From Cycas panzhihuaensis (Eukaryota; Cycadophyta): a stretch of DNA of 64,000 nucleotides. The DNA lies in the NCBI GenBank assembly GCA_023213395.1, contig CM041465.1, positions 40,059,741-40,123,740 on the forward strand, in the 5' to 3' direction. Below the pieces are notes generated by a model. It was given only the letters and a program-made list of their open reading frames with translations, had not been told where the DNA came from and made no database searches. This document shows positions 44,730 to 55,984 of this stretch, piece by piece (position 1 is the stretch's first letter; each line of letters begins with the position of its first letter). Position numbers and translations under genes: made by a program.

Positions 44730-46471
44730 TTGCAATCCTCTGTTTTATGGTCACTTGGGTCACAATTACTGCATATGAATGGCTTCTGTTCATATTCTTA
44801 TTTCATTGGGCATTTTGACTTCCAGTGCCCGAACTGAAGACAGATGAGGCATCTCCACATCGACAGTTTCTTCCTCAAGGGTTCTGGTGCACCCCTCATT
44901 GTATACACATTCTAAGGTGGGTTGCCTCCCCTTCCCCGACCTCGTCCTCTAAATGCTTTTCCCTTGGGATTGTAAAAACAATCCTTAGTTGTATGTGTAT
45001 CAACTTCATATATATAGCACCACTTCTCTTGTTGGTGCAACGCACTATTTTTTAAATTTAAGTCATATTCCCTGGTGGTATGTGAGTTCTCTTCATAAAT
45101 GTGGCACCACTTGGTTACCCTTCTAGTGTGCTCTTTCTTTTTGGGTGTTTCCTCTTCTTCATGGTTATTTCTAATTTTCAATCTAGCCACCTCTTTTCTT
45201 AATGCCTCCATCTCTTATTCCTCTTCTGCTACCCCTACCTGGCAGAAGGGTCGGTTGTACTGGTTTTTCTTTAGTTCTCTGATTTCGTCCTGTAACCTTA
45301 GCAGCAAGGAATTTTGTTCTCCCGCTTATGCGTCCATTTCCATTTCAAAATCTAATACTAGATCTTGAGCATTCTTGAATGATTTTAGTGGATGAGAATG
45401 CATTATGGCTCGCAACTTCTTGTTTAGCCCTCTTACAAAGTAATTCTTCATATTATAGTCTATTATCGTCTCATTGATCATGTTTGCCGTAATAATTTTC
45501 GTTCAGCTAATGTAAGTTAGGACGGATTCTCCCAGCCTCTGTCTGATCTCTCGTAGTGTGATTTCCACTGCTTCATTACTGCGAAATTTTTGAAATCTCT
45601 CTTCAAATATTTTTTTAAGTTTCACCCATGGCTCATTCTTATTTGTTTCCTTATACCATACCAAGGGTACTCCTCTTAACATACAGGTAAATCATGCTTT
45701 GATTTCATCTTCGTCTATAATGTTTTTTACATCAATAAGGCTCTAAAATAGATATACATGCTCTGCTGTGTCTAAAGTATCATTAAAGATTAGTTTCCCA
45801 AAGTCTCTATAGTCATCCATTTTGGGAGATTGTAACTGTCCCCCACTTGATGGTGATTTTTCCTTTTCTCCCTCCTTTGGGGATGCACTGGGAGTGTCTA
45901 CCACTATACTATCTTTTCCAAACGACAGATTCTTGAATGGAGTTTTTATATGTATAGGTTCCACTACACTTGGAACTTGTATAGTCAATGGTGTTACCGT
46001 AATATAAGATTGATCAGAACCCCTTTCTGTTGAATCTTCAAAAAGCTGTCTTGTTAGCTTATTCTCCTAATATACCGAGGGACTTTCCTCTGCCTTCTTA
46101 TCGCTGTCACCTAGGTCCTTAGGGTTGTCCTCCACTGGTATAGTTCCCTTTGTTAAGATCTCTTAATGTTTTTCATCCACTTTTGGTTTGCCTTCAATCT
46201 CTGGGCTAAACAAATCATCTTTGATTGGGGCTGGTGTCAATACCATGCATTCGCCATGAGTTTCCTCCTCCTGAGGTGTCTGGGCTCCACTTGCCTCAGA
46301 TCCTTCAACGGACTATCCCTTAGTCTCATTGTTTTGTGAACTTAACCTCCACGCCCTTCTAAGTTTTGATTCTTTTGACCATCTTAGTGCCCTTTGTCTG
46401 CTGGTTTCCTTTTCCTTGGGTGAAGTATCCTTCTAGGGCTCTTTCGACCTTAAAGGCCTCTTAGGTGGCAT
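44730..46471 (-). pseudogene. gag: GE2 Gag with four CCHC knuckles
   Basis: The ATG at 46471 (MPPKRPL) lies 128 nt from the primer site. The charged N-terminus and Gag core follow GE1, with stops near 45720 and 46070. Knuckles 1 and 2 (45110-44980) have lost some Cys (CHIYEENSHTTREY). Knuckles 3 and 4 (44850-44770) are clean: CLICLQFGHWKSKC and CSNCDPSDHKTEDC. Combined with GE1 this gives four CX2CX4HX4C motifs per Gag; one or two is usual. The basic RG-rich stretch FRGRGRGRGG separates the pairs. Confidence 0.85.
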
Positions 46472-46598
46472 TGGAAGGTCCCTTGGCTGCCAGTGGCTTA
46501 GTTACAGCCTGCCATCACGACGGTAGCCAAGGTCCTCTACCCTTTACACATTCTTTGCTTTGAAACTCCTAGGCCCTTGTCCCTCCTCAGCGGACATA

Positions 46599-46611
46599 GG
46601 CAACGGAACCA
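46599..46611 (-). promoter_or_regulatory. GE2 primer binding site, perfect tRNA-Glu type
   Basis: The coding strand reads TGGTTCCGTTGCC, one base from the 5' LTR. It is the exact complement of the plant tRNA-Glu 3' end with CCA, as I recall that tRNA. Confidence 0.8.
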
Positions 46612-46612
46612 A

Positions 46613-47445
46613 TGTTGACTTATGTTGTTTCCTACTACCCTTGTAGGAATAGTGCACTTGTCAAGGTTACACAGCACTATAGTCTAGTTCAGGATACTGT
46701 CAACATGGTCATTCACATACATTCCACATATATTTCGCATATAATTCACAGAATGATACACAGCAGTACAGAAATCAATACATACTCAGCAAATCATCAT
46801 CACAACACCAAGAATATACCATTTTGCACGTAACTCTTCCTTTTATTAAGTAATGAAGTCAATTTACATAGAGGCTGGAATGCATTCCTGTGCATGTCAA
46901 GAAAGATACAATCCTTCATATATATGCGCATCTAGATGGTACTTATCATATGCTGATACTCCAAATGGTCATTATACGTCTGCCTCCCTGCACCCTTGCG
47001 TACCGGTGATAATCAGCTCTCACCCTAACCTGGTGAATCATGCATACCTCCTTAAGTACTCATGTTGGTACCTTTTGGCTGAAGGGTTATGACCGTCATA
47101 ACCGTACCCCTTCAGTCATGCATACCCTTTCACTAATCACTTGTTTAGCACTTGATTAATCACCCTTTGTGTCTGTACGTCCGTACGTACGTTTAGCACC
47201 TCAACAGGTCTTCACTGGTCCCTTTGAGTCGTGCGTACTGCTTCTACTTGGTTCCATTCTGCCGTTGGTACGTACCTGCCATACGTACCCATTTTAGGTA
47301 CGCACCTATCATATGTACCCATAATGCTAGTTTTTCTGCCGTTTTGCCTCATGCGTACCTTTGTACGGTCTGTACCTGCACAACTCAGGTTATCTAACCT
47401 ACCTCTAGTCCTCACATAGCTACTAGATCACTTTTGACTCCAACA
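46613..47445 (-). repeat. GE2 5' LTR
   Basis: 833 bp, with hairpin 47085-47103 (1-nt loop), U5 stem TCCTAC/GTAGGA as in the partner LTR, tRNA-Glu-like segment 46680-46698, and a dense GTAC block at 47170-47370. Confidence 0.95.
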
Positions 47446-48200
47446 GGCATATCAGGCATGCGGGGCTTATTTTAGTATATATAGAGCTTTCTTTAATTTG
47501 CACACCAAATGTTTTTATCCTTCTTTGATATATCCTTCAGGTTGTGTGATGTAAACTTCTTCTTCCAGGTCTCCATTTACGAACATACTTTCTAAATCTA
47601 ACTAAAAGATTTTCTAGTTATGTAATACTACCAGTGTAATCATAGTTCTTACTGTATCTAGCTTGGCTATAAGAGAAAAGGTTTCTTCAAAATCAACTCT
47701 AATTGTTTGGGTGTATCCTTTTGCAATAGGTCGAGTCATGTGCTTTTCGACTTTTCCACTAGTCCCTTCTTTAATTTTATATACCCATTTATAATTTATC
47801 ACTAGCTTGTTAGGAAGAAGTTCTACTAAGTCCCATGTTTAATTTTTAATAATCAAGTCTAAGGCTTCTTTCCATTTTGGTTGACTTCGTGCTTCTTAGA
47901 AAGATTGTGGTTTGATTCAGCTAAGCAAGGCTCTTGGCTTCTGATTTCTTATTTTATGTCCAAGCACATTTCCTCCTCCTTCTTCAATTCTTTTGATAAA
48001 CTATTTAGGTAATTTTTTTTCTTCCTTAGTTCTTGAATGTTCTAAATCTTCTTCTTGTGTTGAGCTTTCTCCTTCGTTTGACTCTGTATGAGTTGAAGAT
48101 GATTCTGTGGGGGAGATATCTTTTATAGTGATATTTGATGTTTCTTTTATGAAGACTTCTTGTCCTAAATCCTTTAGTTCTTCTTCAGTTATTTTCATTT
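47446..48200 (-). pseudogene. pol: C2 RT N-terminal part and pre-RT region
   Basis: The open piece 47802-47614 reads MINYKWVYKIKEGTSGKVEK, then ARPIAKGYTQ-like text and VDFEETFSLIAKLDTVRTMI, the copia RT start. The sequence next to GE2 reads EEEVYITQPEGYI, then KKALYILK. An acidic Ser/Glu segment (48198-48001) precedes it. Confidence 0.88.
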
Positions 48201-49330
48201 GAGACTGAGTACCTAAGTCTTCTTCATTAAAGATAGCATCTCTACTAACATAGATTCTATTTATTTTTGGATCAATGCATTTATAAACTTTTGAGTTTTA
48301 GTTGTATTCTATCATAATACACTCTATACTTTTTGCATCAAGTTTTGATTTTCTTTTATCAGGTATGCGAGCAAAGACCTGACTACCAAATATCTTAAGA
48401 GAGCTGATATCAAGTTTCTTACTTATCCAAGCTTCTTCTGGTGTGATGTTCTCCAAAGCTTTTATTGGACTTCTATTTATTAAATAGCAGGCAATATTGA
48501 TGGCTTCTGCCCAGTATAACTTTGGAACCTACTTTTTGTAGACCATGCTCTGATTAATTTCCATTAGAGTTTGTTCTTCCTTTTAACAACTCCATTGGAC
48601 TGAGGAGTACAGGGTGTTGTAACTTATTTGTGTATCCCATTTGACTTGTAATAGTTTAAAAAGTCCTTTGAGATGTATTCACCACCTCCATCTAATCTGA
48701 TGCATTTTATTTTGGTTTTAGATTCTAATTCTACCTTTGCTTTGAATTCCTTGAAAACATAAAAAACTTTTAATTTGTTATGTAGAAAATATAATCATAC
48801 CTTTTGAGCGAGATCATCAATAAAGGTTAGAAAATATCTGCAAGCATTTATTGAAAGTAATATGAGTGGTCCATGGAGATTTGTATGGATTAATTCCAAT
48901 TTGCTTTATGCCCTCCATTTGTTTTTTTTGAATGGTAGTCCATGATGATTTTCAAATTGACAACCCTTGCAGACAAAGTTTTCAAAGGAGATGTGAGGTA
49001 ATCCATTCATCATATCATATTTTTTCATTAACTTTAATGTTTCTACTAGAAGATGTCTATACTTCAAATGTCAAGCTTTATTATCAAAATTTGTAGTACT
49101 ACAAACTTTTGGACCCATATTGGGTATTACAGGATCTGATATTAGTTTATACAGAACATTACACATAATTCCTTTATCTATTGCTTCCCCATTATTTTTT
49201 ATATCTAGTATATGACAATGGCCTTCTTCATTAAACATAGTTCTTAGCCCCATTTTGCTAAGTTGTGAAATAGACATAAGATTCATTTTTAGACTAAGGA
49301 CCAATAGTACATTTCTAATTTTCTTTACAT
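48201..49330 (-). pseudogene. pol: C2 integrase
   Basis: The pre-integrase piece 49304-49071 reads LKMNLMSISQLSKMGL, then GHCHILDIKN. The catalytic core pieces on the minus strand between 48950 and 48470 include the CKGCQFENHHG-type region (antisense near 48940-48970) and the NGVVKRKNQ-type region (antisense near 48575), with stops. Confidence 0.75.
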
Positions 49331-51122
49331 TCCTTGTACATTGACAATAATGGTACCTACCCCTTTATGCTAAGAGGGTATTTGTCCCCCAGCTCAACTA
49401 ATTTATCCATCTTACAAGGTTTTAAGGTTTCAAACCAGTCTTCACTATTTATCATATGTTATGAAGCTCCAAAATTGATGAACCATATGTTTCCCTCCTT
49501 CAGTCTTGTTAATAGTGCGACAACAAATGTTATTTCCTCTTCTTCCTCCTTTGTTTGTTCTTCGTTGTATTTGCCTATTGGACATTTCTCTCTCTGAATG
49601 TCTGCTCTTCTTTAAGGACACTGATAAGAATAGTGCCATGATTATCCACAATGGTAACAGATGTCAAATGCCTTATATGTACTGGAAAAGTGTCTAGGTC
49701 TACCATAAGTAAAACAGATTCTGGAGTCTCTACCTTGTCCACATCCTCTATTATCCTGATAATGGCCATAAGTAGAACTTCTAGAGTCTGGAGTGTGTCC
49801 TCTTCCTAATGACTAGCTTCGTCCTCGAGGCCCCAAGTTTAGCCTAGATGCAAAAGCATCTTCCAACTATGATGAGTCTTCATATCACATGTTTCTTTGT
49901 TCATCTTAATAATAAGCTAGTTAATTCATCAAGTGTCATGGCATCAATTTGATTATTGTTTATGATGGTATTAATGATTACATCAAAGGACTTTGGTAGC
50001 TTACTATCTACCATTTAAACCAATTCTTACTCTAGAATAACATCTTCTACACTCAAAAGGCCATTCCCAAGTGAAATAACTTTGTGTATGAACTCAGTTA
50101 CTATTTTATTTTCCTTCGTGTGCAATTTTCATAACTCTTCCTTGAGGGAAAACATTCATGACTTATTCTTTTAGTCAAAAAGATTTCCAAAACATTTCCA
50201 AATGGATAAGGTAGAGTTTAATTTTTCCACATATACAAAAAGGGAATTTGAAACAGAGAGCTTTAAAATGATTACTCCTATATTGTCTCTTTTCAACCAA
50301 GTAGATAGAGATGTACTGGTATCAACTAGCTTGGTTTATGTGCCAATGGCAATATTCCAAGATTTTTTTGTCCTTAGAAGTGTTTTAATTTTTATTTTCC
50401 AAATATGATAATTGCTATTAGTGAGTTTATCTTGATCAACTAGACCAAAGATAGGAGACACCATTTATGATAGGAAAAATCTATTTTAAAGAGGGTTGAC
50501 CATATAATTGTATGGATTTTCATACAAAACCCTAACCATATGGATCCAAATAAAGTGTACCTTGAAAGAAAGGTTTTTTCACACTAATTTTAGATTTGAA
50601 ATTATTTTTTAGAAACAGTCTTTCAATTTAGAGAAAAATGGCCCAAAATATAGGAGGTGTGGTCATGGTTTAGATGTAAAAATACTTTTAGAAGCCAAAC
50701 TTCTTCACATAAAGACTCAAAATTGGTTCCAATATCTTTGAATGATAATATACAAGATTTAGATTAGACTTTACCTGATTAAATTTGGAGATTCAAGTGA
50801 TTTTTGTAGTGCTCCTCCTCAAACCTGCACACACTATTTTTTGCCAAAAACTATCTCGAGACTACCTCAGATGAAGTTGAGATAATAGGAAAGTATGATG
50901 AGCACATCAAGATCTACCTCTCTACCAAGTTTTATCAAGTTCTGAGAACTTTAAGTTTTCTGGTCCATACAATTTCCATACAATTTTATATATAGAAAAT
51001 TTAATGGAGCAATTCCTTTCCAAATAGTTTCCAAACTTATGTCTTCCTTTTTGAAGACTCTAAGCTTTTGAAATAGCCACCAAACAATTAACTCCCTCTC
51101 TCTAGAAGAGAAGTTAGACCTA
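49331..51122 (-). pseudogene. gag: C2 Gag and protease
   Basis: The protease region (about 49480-49455) reads MWFINFGASxHM, where D-S-G is expected; the catalytic Asp has become Asn. The Gag zinc knuckle (about 49680-49620) reads CYHCG, stop, SWHYSYQC, a CX2CX4HX4C finger interrupted by TAA. The N-terminal Gag extends to about 51110 with many stops; the open frame 51286-50951 runs partly over the LTR. Confidence 0.75.
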
Positions 51123-51133
51123 CTCCGATACCA
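51123..51133 (-). promoter_or_regulatory. C2 primer binding site, initiator tRNA-Met
   Basis: The coding strand reads TGGTATCGGAG, one transition from TGGTATCAGAG. Confidence 0.85.
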
Positions 51134-51136
51134 CAT

Positions 51137-51364
51137 TAGTTTAATGCAAAGAAATTTAGAATGAGAGAACAGATGTGTGAATAGACTTGTATTACATTGA
51201 GGAGATGATCTCTTTAAATATACATTCAGTCTTATAACCATTGAACTTTGGTTTGTACTAACTCTTCTAGTAATGACACATGCCACTATTATAAGTATGA
51301 GTTATATAAAAGGGTTTATCACATTACCCTTTGTAATACTTAGATAAAACATTACCTCCTAACA
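51137..51364 (-). repeat. C2 5' LTR
   Basis: 228 bp, small for a copia LTR. Aligns end to end with 38747-38976. Confidence 0.9.
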
Positions 51365-52310
51365 CCTATTGCCATCAATGAAGCATCAACATGTACATGG
51401 AATGGTTGGTCCTAATCTAGAAATCTCAAAATAGGGGCTTTTACAATTTTCTTCTTTAGTAATTCAAATGCTAATTGCTGTTGCAAATTCCATTCCTAGG
51501 CTTCTTTTTTTTCTTTAGTAATTTTTTTAAAGGATTTGCAATCTGTGTATATCTTTTAATAAATTTTCAATAGTACCATATCATACCCAAAAAGGCCTTT
51601 ACCTGCTTCATTCTTTTAGGTACTAAAAATTTTAAAATTATTATCACTTTTCTTGGGTCTATTCATAGACCATCTTTGCTTACAATATGCACTAAGAGAG
51701 ATCCAAACAGAACAAAAAATATATATTTGTTTGGGTTTAAGCAAAGCTTACTCTTTTAGCACATTTCCAACATTGATCTTAGGTTTACTAGATGATTTTT
51801 TAGTAATGAATATAGCATCTAATCATCTAAAAAAACTTCAATCAACCTACCAATTATCTACCAAAAAATATTCAAAATTATTTTTTGAAAGGTGGCTGGT
51901 GCATTTGTTAATCCAAAGGGCATAACCATGTATGCATATGTTCCCCATTTGGTGACAGAAGTTGTTTTCAACTGGTCTTGTTCTATAATTTTCATCTAGT
52001 TGTATCCACTAAAACCATCTGTGAACAAGCATATTTCATAGCCTGCTATATTTTCCAGAATATCCTCTATAAATGATATTGGGAATGGGTCTCTTTTTGT
52101 TGCTTTATTAAGAGCTCTATAATCCATATAGACATAAACCTTCCCATTCTTTTTGGGTGCCACCACCACTGGACTTACCCACTCACTGATCTTGACCTCA
52201 AAAATATTTTTGACTTCCAATAACTTGTCTAATTCTGCCTTTACTTTTTCTTTATATTTCATATTCATCTGATGAGGATGTTAATGTACTAGTTTTTATC
52301 CCAATAGTCT
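51365..52310 (-). pseudogene. pol: GB reverse transcriptase (decayed)
   Basis: The open piece 52268-51996 reads MNMKYKEKVKAELDKLLEVK, then VVVAPKKNGKVYVYMDYRAL, RDPFPISFIEDILENIAGYE and TDGFSGYN. Downstream are MPFGLTNAPATF and a damaged VFLDD box (51860-51800). Connection-domain motifs follow to 51400. Confidence 0.85.
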
Positions 52311-52739
52311 CTTATTGAGATCATCTGAGGATGTTCTTTTATGCCCAAATTTATTTGTTATATTCTTAATTGTTCACTCTACACCATTTTTTCATCTTGG
52401 TTCAACATATATATTAGTGTTTGATCAATTACTCTATTTCCATATTCCATATTAGAATATTCACCAAGATATTCATCATCCTTCTGTGTTACTTCAATTT
52501 GGTTGCAACTTTACTCAATTTAGATTTTAGAGGTGCTCATTATTTTTGAAATTCTTGACTCATATAAAACATCTTTATGAAACTTTTTACTAAGTGAATC
52601 CCATTATGTCAACTTCATTTTATCACACTAGTTGTACCACAAACCTGAAATTCTCTCAAGAATCTGGGCCCATCTTTGTACCTATTCACTTTTTAAAACT
52701 TGCTTCTTTTCTCAAATTTGTTTGTACTTTCTTATATGA
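52311..52739 (-). other. GB segment between Gag-like core and RT
   Basis: Decayed pre-RT sequence (a remnant of IRDYWDKK near 52310). No space for a protease between the Gag-like core and RT. Confidence 0.45.
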
Positions 52740-52970
52740 ATCAAGAGGTCATCATTATATCAAAATACTAGCAACTCATTGTCTTGTTTTTGAAATAGTA
52801 ATAAAAAGAATTTTTGCATAGTTTATTCCATGATCTAAATTTGTTACCATAAATAAAAAATCATGTTGCAGCTTGGCCTTCAAGTGATAGTGAAAACAAG
52901 TAACAAAAATCTTTATGTTGATTATTATTTGTTAACAATTGAGCACAATATTCTATATGGTTGTTTGGTT
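52740..52970 (-). pseudogene. GB Gag-like core directly before RT
   Basis: One frame reads NHIEYCAQLLTNNN, then DFCYLFSLSLEGQAAT, a TGA where Trp is expected, FFIYGNKFRSWNKLCKNSF, then YYYF. This is a clear Gag-core pattern: F-x-LSL-x-GQA-x2-W, about 11 residues, SW-x2-L-x4-F. It lies about 450 bp before RT, with no protease between. Confidence 0.65.
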
Positions 52971-53839
52971 AATTTACTTAAACCCCAAAGTTATTTCCTT
53001 TTTTGAAACTCTCTTCCATGCTTCTTGTGCTCTGTGTATTCTATCTTTCAACATGTAAAGAAATAGGCATAGAGAATTATAACTGGTTGTAACCATTCAT
53101 CTTAACATAGAGACATGAGGATGCGAGAGCACAAGAACCATCATCATTACATTATGATAGGTCACTCTAGTTCTCTCACAACCAGAGACAACTCGAAATA
53201 GTGCACACTGGAGTAGACTTTACACAACAGGCATATAATGAGATTGACTACATTCCATGTGACGATACATAAATCATTATAATTACATAAAAAAGAACCA
53301 TGTCGAACTCTTTATAATATGATATTTATACTTGTTGTAACTTTTGACTTGGTTGCAATCATTATCAATACAAATAAAAAAGGTTGTAATTCAATTATCA
53401 CACACATCTCTCCCTTCACAAAACTCATACTTGTAAGCCCAAATTTCAAAATAAAAAAAATAATACATGACAATTTAACTTTTTTTATCCCTTATGATCT
53501 TTTTTATCTCTGCACGAATTCATTGCAGATTAGGTCTATACACAATGCAAGGTGGATTTATACCTTATTTTTTACAGTGGTCATAGAGGATAACCACATT
53601 GCATAGCCCCTATAATTGATCCATTATCGACTTTTCTCTAGAATGCAACTATTTGATTTCCTCCTCTAATTCACATTTCCTTGTTTCCACTGATAACAAA
53701 TCCTATTGCAAGGATTTGATCATTAACCAAAAGTGATTGATATATTTTGCATCTTCTTGAGATTGATTATCTAAGAACCCAACTTCTAAATCACCTTCTC
53801 CAACCCTGGTGGGATCTATTCATCAAACATGGCATCGAA
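52971..53839 (-). other. Junction zone between GB and GC
   Basis: AT-rich. Probably includes the GB 5' side and the GC 3' untranslated/LTR sequence (TTGTTGTAAC and TTGGTTGCAATC words near 53330-53360 echo the GC array). No paired LTR could be fixed and no gene is supported. Confidence 0.35.
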
Positions 53840-55215
53840 AGCTGGTACTAAATGCTCTACACAACAAGTGTCTCCTACTTAGTACATGATGAATTTAATC
53901 AAGAAGTCTTGTTTTGCTTCACAGGCAACTAATTGGTCTTCTACTTTCTAGATTCTTTGCATATCTGGTCAGGGCCTCTTATTTCTAACTCCCAATCCAG
54001 TCACCAAATGCTGAATGACCTTAGCCAGGAATGAAATCTTCTAGTGTGCCATATTATATGGTTGACACTCCATTGGATCAAGTCCTTCCTCTGTCAACCT
54101 TTTATTATTGAAGTCAAAATCCACTTCAGTTGGTTAGTTGTTCAGGATTTCTAGAATTTCCTTCTTCACATTTTTCGTAGTAATTCTTATTTTCCTTCTT
54201 TTCTCCTCTTCAGTGTTAAGGATTTTTCTAGTTGCTAGACTAGTTATTGCTCAATTGCTTCCTCTTTAACTGACACACTGCCTACTTTTTGTTTCCTTTC
54301 TCTGATTTCCTCCTTCTTCATGTCTTTCTTCTCCTCTTCTTCTTTCTTCTCAGCCTATGAGGTCGTCTCTTCCTATTGTTATTTCCTCCTTTCTCCTTTA
54401 TTTGTGTCGTCTAAGGATTACTAGCTTGAGCCTTCCTTAAGAAAAAATCCTTCACCTTTTCCTGAAGCTCCCTTCTCCATGTTTCTCCATCATGCCTGAA
54501 ATGACTAATCCAAGTTATCATTGCTGCTTTCTCTAGTTTTCCTTTAGGTAACTTTATCTTTAGACACTAAGAATATAATAGTCCTTGAAACAAACTCTAG
54601 AGATAGAATATAGCCAACTAAGGTTTGGCCTTAATACTTGTCATTTTTTTTTTAAATCTTCTTGTAAGAAATGCTGCCCAATTAAAATTTTCTTCCCTCA
54701 CTACTAGAAGTAGTGTTGATCTCATCTTTGTAGATAGAAATGAATTCTTTTGACTTAATATCATCCTCCTGAAGAGGAAATGAGCCACCCAACATGTTAA
54801 GCTATCTACAATGACCGTAATGTGAATATCTGATGTAAAGATGTCTGAAATTTGAGTGTAATGTAAATACTTGATGTGGAGATGTTTGAAATTTAAGCAT
54901 CCAATTGCTCTATTGCCTTCTCCTAGGGAATTCTTTTGGATACCGCTTTTCCTTAATCTGGTAACCCTGAGATTTTTGCAATGGATTTTGTTGATATATC
55001 CATAAGATCAAGTTGTTGAGGCATGAGTTGAATCATGTTCATCAAAAAATTTGTTGTAGTTGGAAATAATCCTACTTGTATAAACTAAGCAAATCTGGCC
55101 TTTGTCAAAGTTATTTTTCTTTCATCTTCCTCAAATATGTTCCACCATATATATCTAATTCTTTTATCATCTACTTCTCATAAATTGATTTGGGTCTATG
55201 TAATGTCCTTCATTT
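53840..55215 (-). pseudogene. GC ORF3: conserved accessory protein
   Basis: The N-terminal part (55200-54937) reads DDKRIRYIWWNIFEEDERK, then VGLFPTTTNF, LDLMDISTKSIAKISGLPDQG. The middle (54200-54480) is Lys/Arg/Glu-rich. The C-terminal part reads EEGLDPMECQPYNMAH (about 54075), KVIQHLVTGLG, RPxPDMQRI and CEAKQDFLIKFI (about 53900). The motif order and spacing match GA ORF3, with a stop every 30-60 codons. Confidence 0.72.
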
Positions 55216-55984
55216 TTTTATTCAAAATTACTTAAATTTGCTTTCCTGGTTCGTCTTCAAGAATTTCTTGGCCCATCTTCAAAACGTTTCTGGTTTGTCT
55301 TCAACCATTTTTTGGTCTATCTTCAATTTTACTGCTTATTTTTTACTAAGCCATGTAAAATCATCATGACTTCGATTTATGGTAGCAATTACTTAGTTAC
55401 AATTCCCAGTGTATCTCCTTTTGTTACATCCAATACATATTGACCACCTGTTATCACCTTCATGCTCTATGTTATCTTGGTACGTGCAACTATCAGTTGT
55501 CATCGATTTCTACCGCTTTGTCATTGTCACCATGAATGGCTTTCCTTTTAGCCTTTTTACTCTTGATTTGATATCAGTACCTTCCTTCATAAGCTTTCCA
55601 TCTTCCACCAAGTTTACAACTTCTCTACCATCTTTCTTGATTGTTTTGCTTTTCTGGTTACAGTTAATCAATCTATCCTTGGTTTGTACTTCCTCATCAA
55701 TTATTCCTAGTTTTACCTGATTTAATTTTGTTACTACAATTATTTTTGTCCCAATTATAATTACTTCATCAAAATTGTAATTATTTTATATTATGGCTTG
55801 TTGTCCTAGTTGTAACCATTTTGTATCCAGGTTACAATTACTTGTTATTCTAGCTTGCCACTTCTATTTGTAGGTACTTGCTTTTTGATCTGTAATTCTT
55901 GCATCTAGGTTGTATCAATTTATATGACATCCTAGTTTTAACTTCTCACATCCTGATTACAACTTCTGAATGGCTTATATTACT
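55216..55984 (-). other. GC spacer upstream of ORF3
   Basis: Non-coding. Repeated words TTCTTGGCCCATCTTCAA and TTTGGTCTATCTTCAA near 55265-55330 are a small local repeat. Degenerate array-like units (GGTTACAATTACTTG) begin near 55800. Confidence 0.45.

Larger units (their letters stand above)
39968..47445 (-). mobile_element. GE2: complete gypsy element with internal deletion, minus strand
   Basis: LTRs 39968-40791 and 46613-47445, ends TGTTG/CAACA, flanked by GGCAT (39963-39967 and 47446-47450). Coding order: 5' LTR, perfect tRNA-Glu primer site, Gag with four CCHC knuckles, protease, C-rich linker, Gag-like core, RT, then a deletion join into the C-terminal half of ORF3, 3' LTR. RNase H, integrase, the pol-ORF3 array and the ORF3 N-terminus are missing. 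The deletion is complementary to that of GE1, so the two together show most of the family gene order. Confidence 0.95.
38747..51364 (-). mobile_element. C2: Ty1/copia element, minus strand, split by GE2
   Basis: LTRs of 230 bp (38747-38976) and 228 bp (51137-51364) frame a copia element whose own length is about 5.1 kb once GE2 (39968-47445) and one GGCAT copy are removed. The coding order is Gag, protease, integrase, RT, RNase H. The coding-strand 5' LTR edge is TGTTAGGAG. The other edge (CATTAAACTA) lacks a clean CA. No target duplication is visible, and the two flanks are overlapping copies of the same gypsy region, so the element may be a recombinant. Confidence 0.9.
51365..53040 (-). mobile_element. 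GB: gypsy fragment, minus strand
   Basis: Begins at the C2 LTR edge with a copy of the region found at 38140-38746 in GA, then extends into RT and a Gag-like core. It is diverged from GA. The limits to the right, toward GC, are unclear. Confidence 0.75.

Noticed and set aside
55409-55720. 103-codon plus-strand frame, hydrophobic
   Set aside because: No motif, and it lies in the GC spacer in antisense. Its counterparts in other copies are not open.
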